Assembly: GCA_052148435.1 (NCBI GenBank)
Contig: JBKQIF010000046.1
Location: 10,077 to 74,076, forward strand
Reading direction: 5' to 3'
From: JBEKYD01 sp052148435
GTDB taxonomy: Bacteria > Acidobacteriota > Terriglobia > Bryobacterales > Bryobacteraceae
Length of the DNA: 64,000 nucleotides
A program made the position numbers and the translations under genes. Below the pieces are notes generated by a model that saw nothing but the letters and a program-made list of their open reading frames with translations, had not been told where the DNA came from and searched no databases. Each line of letters begins with the position of its first letter. Position 1 is the first letter of the stretch. Of the stretch, positions 41,953 to 50,494 are shown piece by piece.

Positions 41953-43412
41953 TGTTTGCCGGTTGCCGGGGTGGGGGTCGAATTCGGCGAATTGGCGGGA
42001 CTCGCCTGTCCGGACTGGTTGTCGGCCGGCTCTCCGCTCTTCTTTTTCTTCCTGTCGTCCAGCTCCTGCTGTTTCTTTTTCGCTTTGGCCCGCACGTCCT
42101 GCTGTTTCCGCATCGTGTCCTGCTGCTTCTTCAGCAGCCGCGCCTGTTGTTTCGGGCTCAGGTTGCCGGTGTGGTTCTGGGGCAGAGGCTTTGGCCCCGC
42201 GGCCGCTGCCGGCGGAGCGGTCGCATTTTTCGCGTCCGACGGTTTCGGCGAAACCGCGGTGGCGGCTGCCGTAGCCGCCGGCCCGCCTTCGCGCGCGTCC
42301 GGCTGCCGGTCGATCAGCGATTTTTCCGAACCGACCGTGCCCGCGCTGACATCCGAGCCGCCGCCGCCGCCGCCCTGGGTGGCGGTGACCGTGTTGTCTC
42401 CCACCCCCGCCACGGCCGGCACGCTCACCGGAATGTAAGGCTTGAAATCGCTCATCTGCGGACTGCCCGAGCGCGCCGCAAGCGAAACGTCCGGCCTGCC
42501 TATGAAAGGCCCGGTCGCCTTGCCCAACAGCGACCGCTTCAACCGGTTCTGCTGCTCGTACTTTTCCCGCGCATAGGCTACCGGGTCGGCTTCCGGCACC
42601 GCGCGGTGCATGGCCGTCAGCTTGGCCTTGGCGTCGGCTACGTGCGCGCTGAGCGGATATTCCTGCACGATCTTCGCATAGGCGGCGGCTTCCTGGTTCT
42701 CGAAATTGTCGCCCATGTGATGATAGCCGTCCGCCAGATCCCACAGCGCTTCGGCGCCCCCGCTGTAGAGCGGGTATTGATCCGCCAGCCCCTGGAACCG
42801 GTTGGTCGCGGCCGGGAAACTCCCCTTGCCCAGGTAGAACGTGCCGACCTTGTTTTCGCCTTCCGCCAGCACTTCTTCGGTGTTGCGCAAGTATTGCTGC
42901 GCCGCCGGCGCGAACTTGGAATTCGGATATTGCGCCAGCAGGGTGCGGCATTCGTCCAGTGCGCGGCGGGCGTGCAGGTTGTCGCGGTCGGCCTTGTCGA
43001 TCTGGTCGTACTGCATCTGGCAGACCTTTTCCTGCGCCTCGGCCGATTCCTCCATCTGCGGATAGAACAGGATGAAATCCTTGTATTCGGCTTCGGCCTG
43101 CGCCAGTCCGTGCGACCCGCCCTCCCGGAACCAGCTATCCGCCACCGCCAGCTTCGCCTTGGCCAGATACTCGCTGGTGTCGTACGTGTTCATCAGCGTC
43201 TGCAGCGTCAGTCGCGCGCGCTCGAAGCGGCCGTGCTGAATATCGCTGAGGGAGGTGTCGAACAGCACCTTGTCGGGTTGCTGCGTATCCTTGGCGATGG
43301 GGTTAATGTAGACCTTCTTGCGGCAAGCCGGCGCGATGACCATGGCAGCCAGCGCCGCACTCACCGCGGCCGTACGTAGGGCTCTTGAAACCATTGCGAT
43401 TCCCCGTTCCAT
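41949..43412 (-). CDS. BamD-like outer-membrane lipoprotein with long C-terminal extension
   Basis: 487 residues. A lipobox (MVIAPAC near residue 35) precedes TPR-type helices (about 60-290) in the BamD/YbgF style: EYKDFILFYPQMEESAEAQEKVCQMQYDQ, where BamD family proteins carry their FY(P)xS repeats. BamD is the essential lipoprotein of outer-membrane protein assembly. The last about 200 residues are low-complexity and basic (KKQQDTMRKQQD), absent from BamD. The start is 43412 (AGGAAGA site) or 43394. It follows rpe directly. Confidence 0.7.
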   Translation of the reverse strand: MERGIAMVSRALRTAAVSAALAAMVIAPACRKKVYINPIAKDTQQPDKVLFDTSLSDIQHGRFERARLTLQTLMNTYDTSEYLAKAKLAVADSWFREGGSHGLAQAEAEYKDFILFYPQMEESAEAQEKVCQMQYDQIDKADRDNLHARRALDECRTLLAQYPNSKFAPAAQQYLRNTEEVLAEGENKVGTFYLGKGSFPAATNRFQGLADQYPLYSGGAEALWDLADGYHHMGDNFENQEAAAYAKIVQEYPLSAHVADAKAKLTAMHRAVPEADPVAYAREKYEQQNRLKRSLLGKATGPFIGRPDVSLAARSGSPQMSDFKPYIPVSVPAVAGVGDNTVTATQGGGGGGSDVSAGTVGSEKSLIDRQPDAREGGPAATAAATAVSPKPSDAKNATAPPAAAAGPKPLPQNHTGNLSPKQQARLLKKQQDTMRKQQDVRAKAKKKQQELDDRKKKKSGEPADNQSGQASPANSPNSTPTPATGKQ

Positions 43413-43422
43413 TCTTCCTATT

Positions 43423-44097
43423 TCAAACCCGAACCGCGGTCGCCTGCGCGGCGATTTCCCGCATCTGGCGCACGGTGGCCTCGGCGTCCGGGCTGTGAAA
43501 GATCGCCGAACCTGTGACGATCCAGTCACACCCTGCCCGAACCACTTGCGCCAGGTTCTCCGGATGCACGCCGCCATCGATTTCGATGGGCAACGCCAAC
43601 CGCTTCTCCCGCCTCATTTCCGCCAGCTTTCGCGCCTTTTCCAGCACGTACGGAATCAGCTTCTGGCCTCCGAATCCGGGATTGACGCTCATCAGCAGCA
43701 CGTAGTCGGCCACATGCAGCACGTCTTCCAACACCTCCACCGGCGTGGCCGGATTCAGCACCACTCCCGCCATGGCTCTCGCCGACCGGATCATTTCCAG
43801 CGTGCCGTCCAGGTGCCGGCACGCTTCCCAATGCACAGAAACCGAATTCGCCCCGGCGTGCACGAAATCCGTAACGTAGCGCTCCGGATTCTCGATCATG
43901 AGGTGTACGTCCAGATGGGCCTTGGTCGCCTTGCGAATCGATTCCACCACCGGCGGGCCGATGGTGATGTTCTGGACGAAGTGGCCGTCCATCACGTCGA
44001 GATGCAGAATTCGCGCCCCTCCGCGCTCCACGCGGGCCATTTCGTCCGCCAGGCGGGCAAAGTCCGCGGACAGAATCGAAGGAACGATTTCAACCAT
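43423..44097 (-). CDS. rpe: Ribulose-phosphate 3-epimerase
   Basis: 224 residues, TIM barrel. PSILSADFARL, HLDVMDGHFVQNITIGP, LDVHLMIENPERY, VNPGFGGQK and EIDGGVHPEN carry the metal-binding and catalytic residues. It interconverts ribulose-5-phosphate and xylulose-5-phosphate. It overlaps rsmB by eight bases. Confidence 0.94.
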   Translation of the reverse strand: MVEIVPSILSADFARLADEMARVERGGARILHLDVMDGHFVQNITIGPPVVESIRKATKAHLDVHLMIENPERYVTDFVHAGANSVSVHWEACRHLDGTLEMIRSARAMAGVVLNPATPVEVLEDVLHVADYVLLMSVNPGFGGQKLIPYVLEKARKLAEMRREKRLALPIEIDGGVHPENLAQVVRAGCDWIVTGSAIFHSPDAEATVRQMREIAAQATAVRV

Positions 44098-45187
44098 TTC
44101 GGGGTTCGTCCGATTTTATCACAGCGGCTAGAAAACCGTCGCCCGCATCGCGTCCCGGCAGCCGCTCATGAGTGGCCGCAATCCGCCATCCCCGCGCCGG
44201 GCCCACCACTTCTTCCACCACGCTTTGATTCTCTTCCGTTTCGAGCGAACAGGTGGCATAAACCAGCCGTCCACCAGGGGCCACGACAGCCAGGGCGTTG
44301 GTCAGAATCGCCCGCTGCCGCCCGGCCAGGCCGGCCAGGTCCGCCGGTTTGAGGCGCCACTTGATTTCCGGGTTGCGCGCCAGCGTGCCCGTGCCCGAGC
44401 ACGGCGCATCCACCAGCACGCGATCGAAGCGCGCGGGAAACGGCAGCGGCCGGGTCGCGTCCAGTTGCACCAGGTCCGCGGTAATCCCCCTCACCTGCGC
44501 GAGGCGGGGAAAGTGCAAATCGGCGGCGATCACCCGCGCCCCCGCCTCCACCGCCTGCGCGGTTTTGTTGCCCGGCGCCGCGCACACGTCCAGCACCCGC
44601 TGGCCGGGCTCGATTTCGAGCAGCGGCACGATCGATTGCGAGCCGATATCCTGGAAGCGCCCGCCGTGGCGATATTTCCCCGGCTCCTCGAGCGCCGCGC
44701 GGGCCATGGCTTCGGCCACCGCGCCGCCGTACCGCCGCTCCCACCGCGCCAGCAGCCACTCCGGGCAGGAAAGCGCGATTTCGCGGCTGGGCCATTCCAC
44801 GGCGTCGCGATCGGTCTGGCGCAACACCGCATTCACAAAACCCGCCGCCGAAGCCTTGCGCGCGCGCCGCACCAGTTCCACGCTATCGCCGACGGCAGCG
44901 TGCGCCGGCACCCGCTCCAGGTAACGCAACTGGTAGATGCCCATGCGAAGCGCCAGCCGCACCTCCGGGTCCAGCTTCCGCGCGCGGCCTGAATAGAGCG
45001 CGATCAGGTAGTCCAGTTGCGCCTGGTAGCGCAGCACGCCGAACACGATTTCCGTGGCCAGGCCGGCGTCGCGGCTGTCCAGCCCGGCGGAGCGTTCGAG
45101 CAGGAGGTCGGAAGCGTAGCCGCCCGATTCCACCTTACGCAGAATGTCGAACGCCAGCGTGCGCGCGGCGGCGGGTGGTTTCGTCAC
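44090..45187 (-). CDS. rsmB: 16S rRNA (cytosine-5) methyltransferase RsmB, shortened
   Basis: 365 residues against about 430 for E. coli RsmB. The N-terminal NusB-like domain is present (LEIVFGVLRYQAQLDYL-type). The C-terminal methyltransferase has VLDVCAAPGNKT, LVDAPCSGTGTLARNP and YATCSLETEEN with both catalytic cysteines. Between them about 55-60 residues of the usual RNA-binding linker are missing: ARAALEEPGKYRHGGRFQDIGSQ runs directly into the SAM domain. Function might be altered. First gene of the rsmB-rpe-bamD-RR operon. Confidence 0.86.
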   Translation of the reverse strand: MTKPPAAARTLAFDILRKVESGGYASDLLLERSAGLDSRDAGLATEIVFGVLRYQAQLDYLIALYSGRARKLDPEVRLALRMGIYQLRYLERVPAHAAVGDSVELVRRARKASAAGFVNAVLRQTDRDAVEWPSREIALSCPEWLLARWERRYGGAVAEAMARAALEEPGKYRHGGRFQDIGSQSIVPLLEIEPGQRVLDVCAAPGNKTAQAVEAGARVIAADLHFPRLAQVRGITADLVQLDATRPLPFPARFDRVLVDAPCSGTGTLARNPEIKWRLKPADLAGLAGRQRAILTNALAVVAPGGRLVYATCSLETEENQSVVEEVVGPARGWRIAATHERLPGRDAGDGFLAAVIKSDEPRNG

Positions 45188-45269
45188 AGGGGCATTCTAG
45201 CAAGCGGGTCTGAGGAGCAGGCTGTGGTGCTTCCGGAGCCGATCCTGGTCGCAATGTGTGACGGCCCGG

Positions 45270-45275
45270 TATAAT
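45270..45275 (+). promoter_or_regulatory. -10 element TATAAT for the antitoxin-toxin operon
   Basis: Perfect TATAAT 18 bases before the chosen antitoxin ATG; the implied transcript start is near 45282, so the leader is very short or the GTG at 45282 gives a leaderless message. No convincing -35 was seen. Confidence 0.4.
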
Positions 45276-45293
45276 CGAGACGTGGATCTCAGT

Positions 45294-45494
45294 ATGAATC
45301 GGATCGAGAGCATCGAAGGCCAGGTAAAGAGCCTGAGCTTGGAAGAGCTGAAAGCGTTTCGGGATTGGTTTGCGAGCTTTGATGCAGAGGCTTGGGATGC
45401 CCAGATCGAAGCCGATGCGAAAAACGGCAAGCTCCGGTCTCTCGCGGACCGCGCGCTCCGCGATCACGAATCGGGGCGCTCTTCGGTTCTGTGA
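45294..45494 (+). CDS. Small antitoxin-like protein
   Basis: 66 residues from ATG 45294. Helical and acidic (RIESIEGQVKSLSLEELKAF, DWFASFDAEAWDAQIEADA), like antitoxins that pair with RelE/ParE-type toxins. The stop TGA overlaps the GTG of the next gene as GTGA. No DNA-binding fold recognised. Confidence 0.75.
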   Translation: MNRIESIEGQVKSLSLEELKAFRDWFASFDAEAWDAQIEADAKNGKLRSLADRALRDHESGRSSVL

Positions 45495-45745
45495 TCCACC
45501 ATGCCGCTCCAGATTTCTGGAGTTCTTACCGATCGCTCCCATCAGAGATCCAAAGCGTCGCCGACCGCGCATTCGCGCTCTTGAAAGCCGATTCGCGCCA
45601 CCCCTCCTTACATTTCAAGAAGGTCGACAACTTCTGGTCCGTGCGGGTTGGCATTCATCACCGGGCATTGGGCATCGACATTATGGGGGGCGTGCTTTGG
45701 TTCTGGATCGGCACCCACGCTGAGTACGACCGGTTAATCGGGTAG
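45491..45745 (+). CDS. RelE/ParE-like toxin
   Basis: 84 residues from the GTG at 45491, chosen because it makes a GTGA overlap with the antitoxin and the conserved fold begins there. SEIQSVADRAFALLKADSRHPSLHFKKV and FWSVRVGIHHRALGID match the RelE superfamily beta-sheet; WFWIGTHAEYDRLI is the usual end. Likely mRNA interferase or gyrase poison. Confidence 0.78.
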   Translation: MIHHAAPDFWSSYRSLPSEIQSVADRAFALLKADSRHPSLHFKKVDNFWSVRVGIHHRALGIDIMGGVLWFWIGTHAEYDRLIG

Positions 45746-45789
45746 CGCCACGCAGTAGCCGGCGCGGCTAAGGGTCCACGCAAGAATAA

Positions 45790-45939
45790 CTTCCCATCCA
45801 CTCTTGTGGCGCCGGTTGCCACATTGGCGCAGAAGCCTCGAAGCCAGATGTAGTGACCATACCGGGACATCCCGGCGATGACGTTCCCGCTGGTACGCTG
45901 AAGTCGATCCAAAAAGCGGCGGGACTGGAGAAAAAGTAA
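45790..45939 (+). pseudogene. Decayed hicA toxin gene
   Basis: An in-frame stretch after a stop at 45787-45789, with no usable start before 45853, encodes VVTIPGHPGDDVPAGTLKSI and then QKAAGL, the conserved end of HicA toxins. The expected N-terminal part and catalytic histidine context are scrambled. It ends at the base before the hicB start, so it was once a hicA-hicB pair. The surviving piece may still provide upstream regulation. Confidence 0.6.
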
Positions 45940-46164
45940 ATGAGCGTCAGGTACGCAGTCATTTTTGAACAGGCTGAGCGCAACTGGGCGGCGTATGTTC
46001 CGGATTTGCCGGGCTGTATCACGACCGGTAGTACCCTTGAAGAGACGGAGCGTAATATTCGGGAAGCAATCGAAGGACACCTGAAAACGCTCCGCGAGTT
46101 TGGCGATCCGGTTCCGCAACCGACGAGCGTCGCCAGAGATATTGAAATCCAGCCGGCGGCCTGA
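45940..46164 (+). CDS. hicB: HicB-type antitoxin
   Basis: 74 residues. YAVIFEQAERNWAAYVPDLPGC with ITTGSTLEETERNIREAI is the partial RNase H-like HicB fold; the C-terminal DNA-binding part is short. Now orphaned next to the broken hicA. Could still neutralise HicA from the neighbouring module. Confidence 0.82.
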   Translation: MSVRYAVIFEQAERNWAAYVPDLPGCITTGSTLEETERNIREAIEGHLKTLREFGDPVPQPTSVARDIEIQPAA

Positions 46165-46232
46165 CAAGTCGATCACAGCCTATTCTTGATGGACACAGCC
46201 GCTGAAGCGGTGAACTGCTACGATCAAGCTGT

Positions 46233-46463
46233 ATGGAGTTGGCGATCCAGATTCAAATCGAAGAATTGCCTGAGGGCCTCTTCCTCGCTACGTCCGACGA
46301 ACTGCCTGGTCTGGTGGCGCAGGGGCGGACGGTTGCGGAAGCGCTGGAGATCGCACGCGACGTCGCGCGGAAGCTGATCGACGCCAGGCGTGAGCGCGAC
46401 GGCGTTCCGAATCTGCCGACCACGAGCGAACGCCGCGACTACACGATTGTGGTCGCCGCGTGA
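46233..46463 (+). CDS. hicB: HicB-like antitoxin of the intact module
   Basis: 76 residues (MELAIQIQIEELPEGLFLAT, SDELPGLVAQGRTVAEALEI). Same fold as the upstream HicB but diverged. The stop is one base before the hicA start, so the module is antitoxin-first, opposite to the usual hicA-hicB order. Confidence 0.78.
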   Translation: MELAIQIQIEELPEGLFLATSDELPGLVAQGRTVAEALEIARDVARKLIDARRERDGVPNLPTTSERRDYTIVVAA

Positions 46464-46464
46464 A

Positions 46465-46689
46465 ATGGGCCGATTGGCAGGCTTTCGTTACAGAGAGATT
46501 GCCCGAAAACTCAAATCCTGTGGCTTCGAGTTCGACCGGCAAGCCGCGGGCAGCCATGAGATCTGGTTCCATGCCGGCGCCAACCGTTACACGACCTTGC
46601 CGAATCACCCCGGCGACATGCCCGAGGGCACGCTTCGGGCAATATTGAGGCAGGCCGGTATCGACGTAGACGATTTCCTCCGTGCGTGA
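46465..46689 (+). CDS. hicA: HicA toxin (mRNA interferase)
   Basis: 74 residues from ATG 46465. The dsRNA-binding-like fold has KSCGFEFDRQAAGSHEIWFH, with the catalytic histidine in GSHEI, then TLPNHPGDMPEGTLRAILRQAGI. A longer upstream frame is ignored because it runs into hicB. Confidence 0.85.
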   Translation: MGRLAGFRYREIARKLKSCGFEFDRQAAGSHEIWFHAGANRYTTLPNHPGDMPEGTLRAILRQAGIDVDDFLRA

Positions 46690-46718
46690 CGCTACGATGA
46701 GGCCGCGGCGCAGTGACT

Positions 46719-47324
46719 TTACATGCAAGTCGAGAGACGGATCTGGTTCAATTGATCGCGGCAGCTTTCGACGATGATGATCAATTCCATCCGGTGGGCG
46801 TTGTCGAGCGCCATGGCTTGGAGCCGATGGAGGTCCGCAACGGCGGACCTTAGGGTCCTGTCGACCCTGGCGAGGGACTGTCTGGCGGCGTCGTCGGGAG
46901 TTTTTTCCGCGGCGGAATCGCGCCGCAGCGCTTCCACGGCCTGGGAGAGCTTGGGCGCGTTCCCGGGTTCGAGAGGGATCACTTCGCCATCGTAGGACAA
47001 GCCGCCGTCACTGAGCGCGCCGGCGATCAGGCGGTAATCGGCAGGCCGGATCCGCGTAAAGGAACTCAATCTGCAAAAGTCGGGGCCGAGTTGCTGAAAT
47101 TGCCGGATGCGCCGGTCCGCGTAGCTGCGGTCGATACCCAGGCGCTTGGTGCAGAAATCTTCCCAGGTTGGTTCCATGCTCCGAAAAAGCTTCCGTTCCC
47201 GGATTTCAAGAAGAGTTTCGGCGTCGGCGGCCGAACAGCGTGCGGCCAACAGGGCGAATCCCTGGCGGCGGCCTACCCATACGCCGAGGTCGAAGGCGTC
47301 CTCAGTCGTGCTTTCCCGTTCCAT
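46719..47324 (-). CDS. Hypothetical helical protein near the toxin-antitoxin cluster
   Basis: 201 residues without membrane segments. EDFCTKRLGIDRSYADRRIRQ and RLSSFTRIRPADYRLIAGAL resemble a winged or ParB-like DNA-binding helical region found in proteins of mobile-element neighbourhoods; not a confident match. Convergent with hicA. Function not assigned. Confidence 0.55.
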   Translation of the reverse strand: MERESTTEDAFDLGVWVGRRQGFALLAARCSAADAETLLEIRERKLFRSMEPTWEDFCTKRLGIDRSYADRRIRQFQQLGPDFCRLSSFTRIRPADYRLIAGALSDGGLSYDGEVIPLEPGNAPKLSQAVEALRRDSAAEKTPDDAARQSLARVDRTLRSAVADLHRLQAMALDNAHRMELIIIVESCRDQLNQIRLSTCM

Positions 47325-47345
47325 CGTTCCATGCCTCCCAATAAA

Positions 47346-47419
47346 AACCGGGACAAAAGTCCCGGTTGGTCAACCAAGAATCAATAATTTACAGGGGAAG
47401 ACCGGAACTTAGTTCCGGT
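47346..47419. repeat. Two related small hairpins
   Basis: AACCGGGAC, loop AAAA, GTCCCGGTT (47346-47367) and ACCGGAAC, loop TTA, GTTCCGGT (47401-47419). The stems differ by one paired change (GGGAC/GTCCC versus GGAAC/GTTCC). They lie in the gap between the hypothetical gene and the DedA gene; no ORF there. Confidence 0.55.
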
Positions 47420-47574
47420 TTGCGGCGAAAATCCAGGCGGATTGGGCCGCGTGGTCCATTTCCAAACTCAATATAGCGGGCGGCTGGAAACAGATGGCCC
47501 CGTGGAAGGCTTCCGAGCCGGGTTAACGCTCGCGGATTCGTTGGCTTGCAAGGAATTTCAAAAGCCTGTGATCC

Positions 47575-48171
47575 TCAAACCCGAGTCCCCCGCCTTCTTC
47601 GCCACAGCCAGTAACCCGCGCCCGCGGCCGCGGCCGCCAGAGTCGCCCACAGCAGGTAGCGGTGAATGCCAGCTTCCACCGCCTGCCAGCGCTCGCCCAG
47701 CACCATCCCCAGGCCGATGAAGGTTGCTACCCAGATCGCCCCGCCGGAATAGGCGAACAGCGCGAACTGGCGCGGCGCTACCGCGCTCATGCCGGCTGCA
47801 TAGGCCGTCAGGTGCCGCACCCCGGGGACGAAATAACCGAATGTCAGGCCCCAATGCCCCACCCGCTCGAACCAGGCGTGGGCCTTGAGCACGTGCTCTT
47901 CGGTGAGGCGCACATAGCGGCCGTAACGGTGGATCAGCGGCAGGCCGAAGATCCGCCCCAGCGTGTAGCTCAGCGTAATGCCGCACAGGCTGCCCGCCAG
48001 CGCCGTAAAGTACGCCGGGGCCAGCGCCAGGTGCCCGCGATACACCAGGTATCCGGCAAACGTCAGCAAGGTTTCGTCGGGAACCGGCAATCCCACGATG
48101 CCCAGCATCAGCAGCGAAAAAATGGCCACATACCCGTATTGTGCGATCCAGGCGAGAACCTGTTGTTCCAT
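47575..48171 (-). CDS. DedA-family membrane protein
   Basis: 198 residues with a re-entrant loop (LGIVGLPVPDETLLTFAGYL) and several membrane helices. FGYFVPGVRHLTAYAAGMS is the conserved arginine-containing DedA motif. The family acts as flippases for undecaprenyl phosphate or phosphatidylethanolamine and in membrane homeostasis. Downstream of glgC in the same direction with a 31-base gap. Confidence 0.9.
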   Translation of the reverse strand: MEQQVLAWIAQYGYVAIFSLLMLGIVGLPVPDETLLTFAGYLVYRGHLALAPAYFTALAGSLCGITLSYTLGRIFGLPLIHRYGRYVRLTEEHVLKAHAWFERVGHWGLTFGYFVPGVRHLTAYAAGMSAVAPRQFALFAYSGGAIWVATFIGLGMVLGERWQAVEAGIHRYLLWATLAAAAAGAGYWLWRRRRGTRV

Positions 48172-48202
48172 GCGGATGAGGGAGCGGGCGCGGCGAGCCC
48201 GC

Positions 48203-49453
48203 TTACACCACCAGGCTCGTCACCTCGACCGGCGTGCGCGCCCCGGTTACCACCACGATGCCGCTTTCGGTTACATAATGATGTTGCCGGTCGCGCTCCA
48301 GATCGAAGCCGATCATGGCGTCTTCGGGCACGCGGACGTTCTTGTCCAGAATCGTGTGGTGCAGCCTGGCGCGGCGGCCGATGTCGCAGTTATCCAGGAT
48401 CACGCACTCGTCCACGACCGCGCCGGAATGGACCCTCACGCTGCGCCCCAGCACCGAATTGCGCACCATGCCGCCGGAGAGAATACAGCCCCCGGAGACG
48501 ATGGTGTCGATGGCCTGCCCGCGCCGGTTCTCCTCGTCGAAGGTGAACTTGGCCGGCGGGTCCGAATAGCTGGTGCTGCGTACCGGCCATTCCCGGTTGA
48601 ACAGGTTCAGCGCCGGGCTCACCGAGCGAAGATCCATGTTGGCCTCGAAGTAGGCGTCGATGGTGCCCACATCGCGCCAGTAGGGTTGCGCGTCGGCCGG
48701 CTCGCCGGAGATACGGTTGGTCTGGAAATCGTACGCGTAGATCTCCGCCTTGCCCGCCAGCTTGGGAAGAATGTCGCGCCCGAAATCGTGGTTGCTTTCC
48801 GCAATGGCGGCATCTTCGTGCAGCAGGCGCAGCAGCGTGCGGGTGGAAAATATGTAGTTGCCCATGGAAGCGAAGACCCGGGCCGGGTCGCCCGGCATGG
48901 TGGGAGCCTCCGGGTTCTTCTCGTGAAATCCCAGCACGCGGCTATCCTCCGCCACTTCAATCACCCCGAACTCGGCGGCGAGCTTTTTCTCCACCGGTAT
49001 GGCCGCCACCGTGACCTCGGCGTTCTTGTGTACGTGGAAGTCGATCATGCTCGAAATGTTCATGCGGTAAATGTGATCGCCGCCGAAAATCGCCACCACA
49101 TGCGGATCCGACTGTTCCACCAGGTTGATGTTCTGGTAAATGGCGTCCGCCGTGCCCTGATACCAGGTTTCTCCGGCGCGCATCTGGGCCGGCACCGGGA
49201 TCACGAATTGCGATTTCAGCAACCCGCCGAACTGCCAGCCCTCGCTCAGATGCTGCAGCAGCGACTGGCTGCGGAACTGCGTCAGCACGTACACCGAGTA
49301 AATTCCGGAATTGATGAAATTGCTCAAAACGAAATCGATGATTCGGTATTTGCCTCCGAATGGGACCGCCGGTTTGGCGCGTTCCCTGGTAAGAGGATGC
49401 AGCCGGGTACCTTTGCCGCCGGCCAGTACGATTCCCAACACCCTGATCCGCAT
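48203..49453 (-). CDS. glgC: Glucose-1-phosphate adenylyltransferase
   Basis: 416 residues. LAGGKGTRLHPLTRERAKPAVPFGG is the nucleotide-binding signature, with GTADAIYQN, FGGDHIYRM, WRDVGTIDAYFEANMDL and a C-terminal left-handed beta-helix (CILSGGMVRNSVLG). It makes ADP-glucose for glycogen. Full length; GlgC is usually allosterically regulated by glycolytic intermediates. Divergent from motA. Confidence 0.94.
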   Translation of the reverse strand: MRIRVLGIVLAGGKGTRLHPLTRERAKPAVPFGGKYRIIDFVLSNFINSGIYSVYVLTQFRSQSLLQHLSEGWQFGGLLKSQFVIPVPAQMRAGETWYQGTADAIYQNINLVEQSDPHVVAIFGGDHIYRMNISSMIDFHVHKNAEVTVAAIPVEKKLAAEFGVIEVAEDSRVLGFHEKNPEAPTMPGDPARVFASMGNYIFSTRTLLRLLHEDAAIAESNHDFGRDILPKLAGKAEIYAYDFQTNRISGEPADAQPYWRDVGTIDAYFEANMDLRSVSPALNLFNREWPVRSTSYSDPPAKFTFDEENRRGQAIDTIVSGGCILSGGMVRNSVLGRSVRVHSGAVVDECVILDNCDIGRRARLHHTILDKNVRVPEDAMIGFDLERDRQHHYVTESGIVVVTGARTPVEVTSLVV

Positions 49454-49601
49454 AGACTTTGACTCAGCCCTATTCTTTCAGGAGGTCCCTGGAAATGCAA
49501 CTGCTTTGCCGGACTGCCCGCGTGGGCGGCCGTACGGCTCGGAGACCCGCCTAAAGCTAAGGGCGGCGCACGCCGATATGTCCTGCTGACAGAGTTTTCT
49601 C

Positions 49602-50471
49602 ATGTTCGCAATCCTAGGCATTGTCGCCGTGTTCGGCGCAATCGTTGGCGGTTACCTGATGGAGCACGGCAATTTGAAGGTGCTCATGCAGCCGGCCGAG
49701 CTGCTCATTATTTTCGGTGCGGCATTGGGGACGGTACTGATCGCCAATCCGCTGCCGGTACTGATCGCCATCGCCAAAGGCATTGCGGGCGTTTTCGGCG
49801 GTAGCAAGTTCCATAAAACTTTCTATCTCGATCACCTGAAAATGATTTACGAGCTGTACAATTACGCTCGCAAATCGGGCACGGCCAAACTCGAAGAAGA
49901 TATCGACAAACCGGACAAGAGCCAGATCTTCTCCAAGTACCCCAAATTTCTGAAAGACCATCATGCCGTCGCATTCTTGTGCGACACCCTGCGCATGGCG
50001 GTTACCGGGGGCGTGGATGTGATGGAAATCGATTCCATGATGGAGGTCGATCTGGAAGTGCACCATTCCGAGTCCGCCCAGCCCGTCGCGGGGCTCACCA
50101 CCATGGCGGACGCGCTTCCCGGTCTGGGAATCGTGGCGGCCGTGCTCGGCGTGTGCATCACCATGGGCTCACTGGGCGGCCCGAAAGAGGAAATCGGGCA
50201 CAAGGTGGCCTCTGCTCTGGTGGGCACCTTCCTGGGCATTCTGATGTGTTACGGATTGTTCGGACCGATTTCCTCGGCCATGGGCAAGGAGCAGGAAGCC
50301 GAAGGCCGCTATTACGGGTTTTTGCGCATGGCCTCGCTGGCGTTCGTCAAGGGAGTGTCGCCCATGATGGCGGTGGAGTTGGCGCGCCGTTCCATTCCCC
50401 ATGGCGTGCGGCCCAGCTTTCAGGAAATGGAAGCGGCCTGCCGTGGTGGAGGAGGTTCCGGCAAGAAGTAG
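49602..50471 (+). CDS. motA: Flagellar motor stator subunit MotA
   Basis: 289 residues, four membrane helices. FAILGIVAVFGAIVGGYLMEHG, LIIFGAALGTVLIANP, DALPGLGIVAAVLGV and GTFLGILMCYGLFGP with the long cytoplasmic loop between are MotA features. It forms the proton (or sodium) channel with MotB. A TGCTGACAGAG context precedes the ATG. Followed by motB after 23 bases; no other flagellar genes here. Confidence 0.92.
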   Translation: MFAILGIVAVFGAIVGGYLMEHGNLKVLMQPAELLIIFGAALGTVLIANPLPVLIAIAKGIAGVFGGSKFHKTFYLDHLKMIYELYNYARKSGTAKLEEDIDKPDKSQIFSKYPKFLKDHHAVAFLCDTLRMAVTGGVDVMEIDSMMEVDLEVHHSESAQPVAGLTTMADALPGLGIVAAVLGVCITMGSLGGPKEEIGHKVASALVGTFLGILMCYGLFGPISSAMGKEQEAEGRYYGFLRMASLAFVKGVSPMMAVELARRSIPHGVRPSFQEMEAACRGGGGSGKK

Positions 50472-50494
50472 CCGTTGGGCGGCCGGAAACCATA

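Noticed and set aside
45790..45939. Functional hicA
   Set aside because: No usable start and the N-terminal half with the catalytic region is lost; treated as a remnant.
47978..49462. Antisense open frame of 494 codons over glgC and the DedA gene
   Set aside because: Both real genes have catalytic or family motifs; this frame does not.
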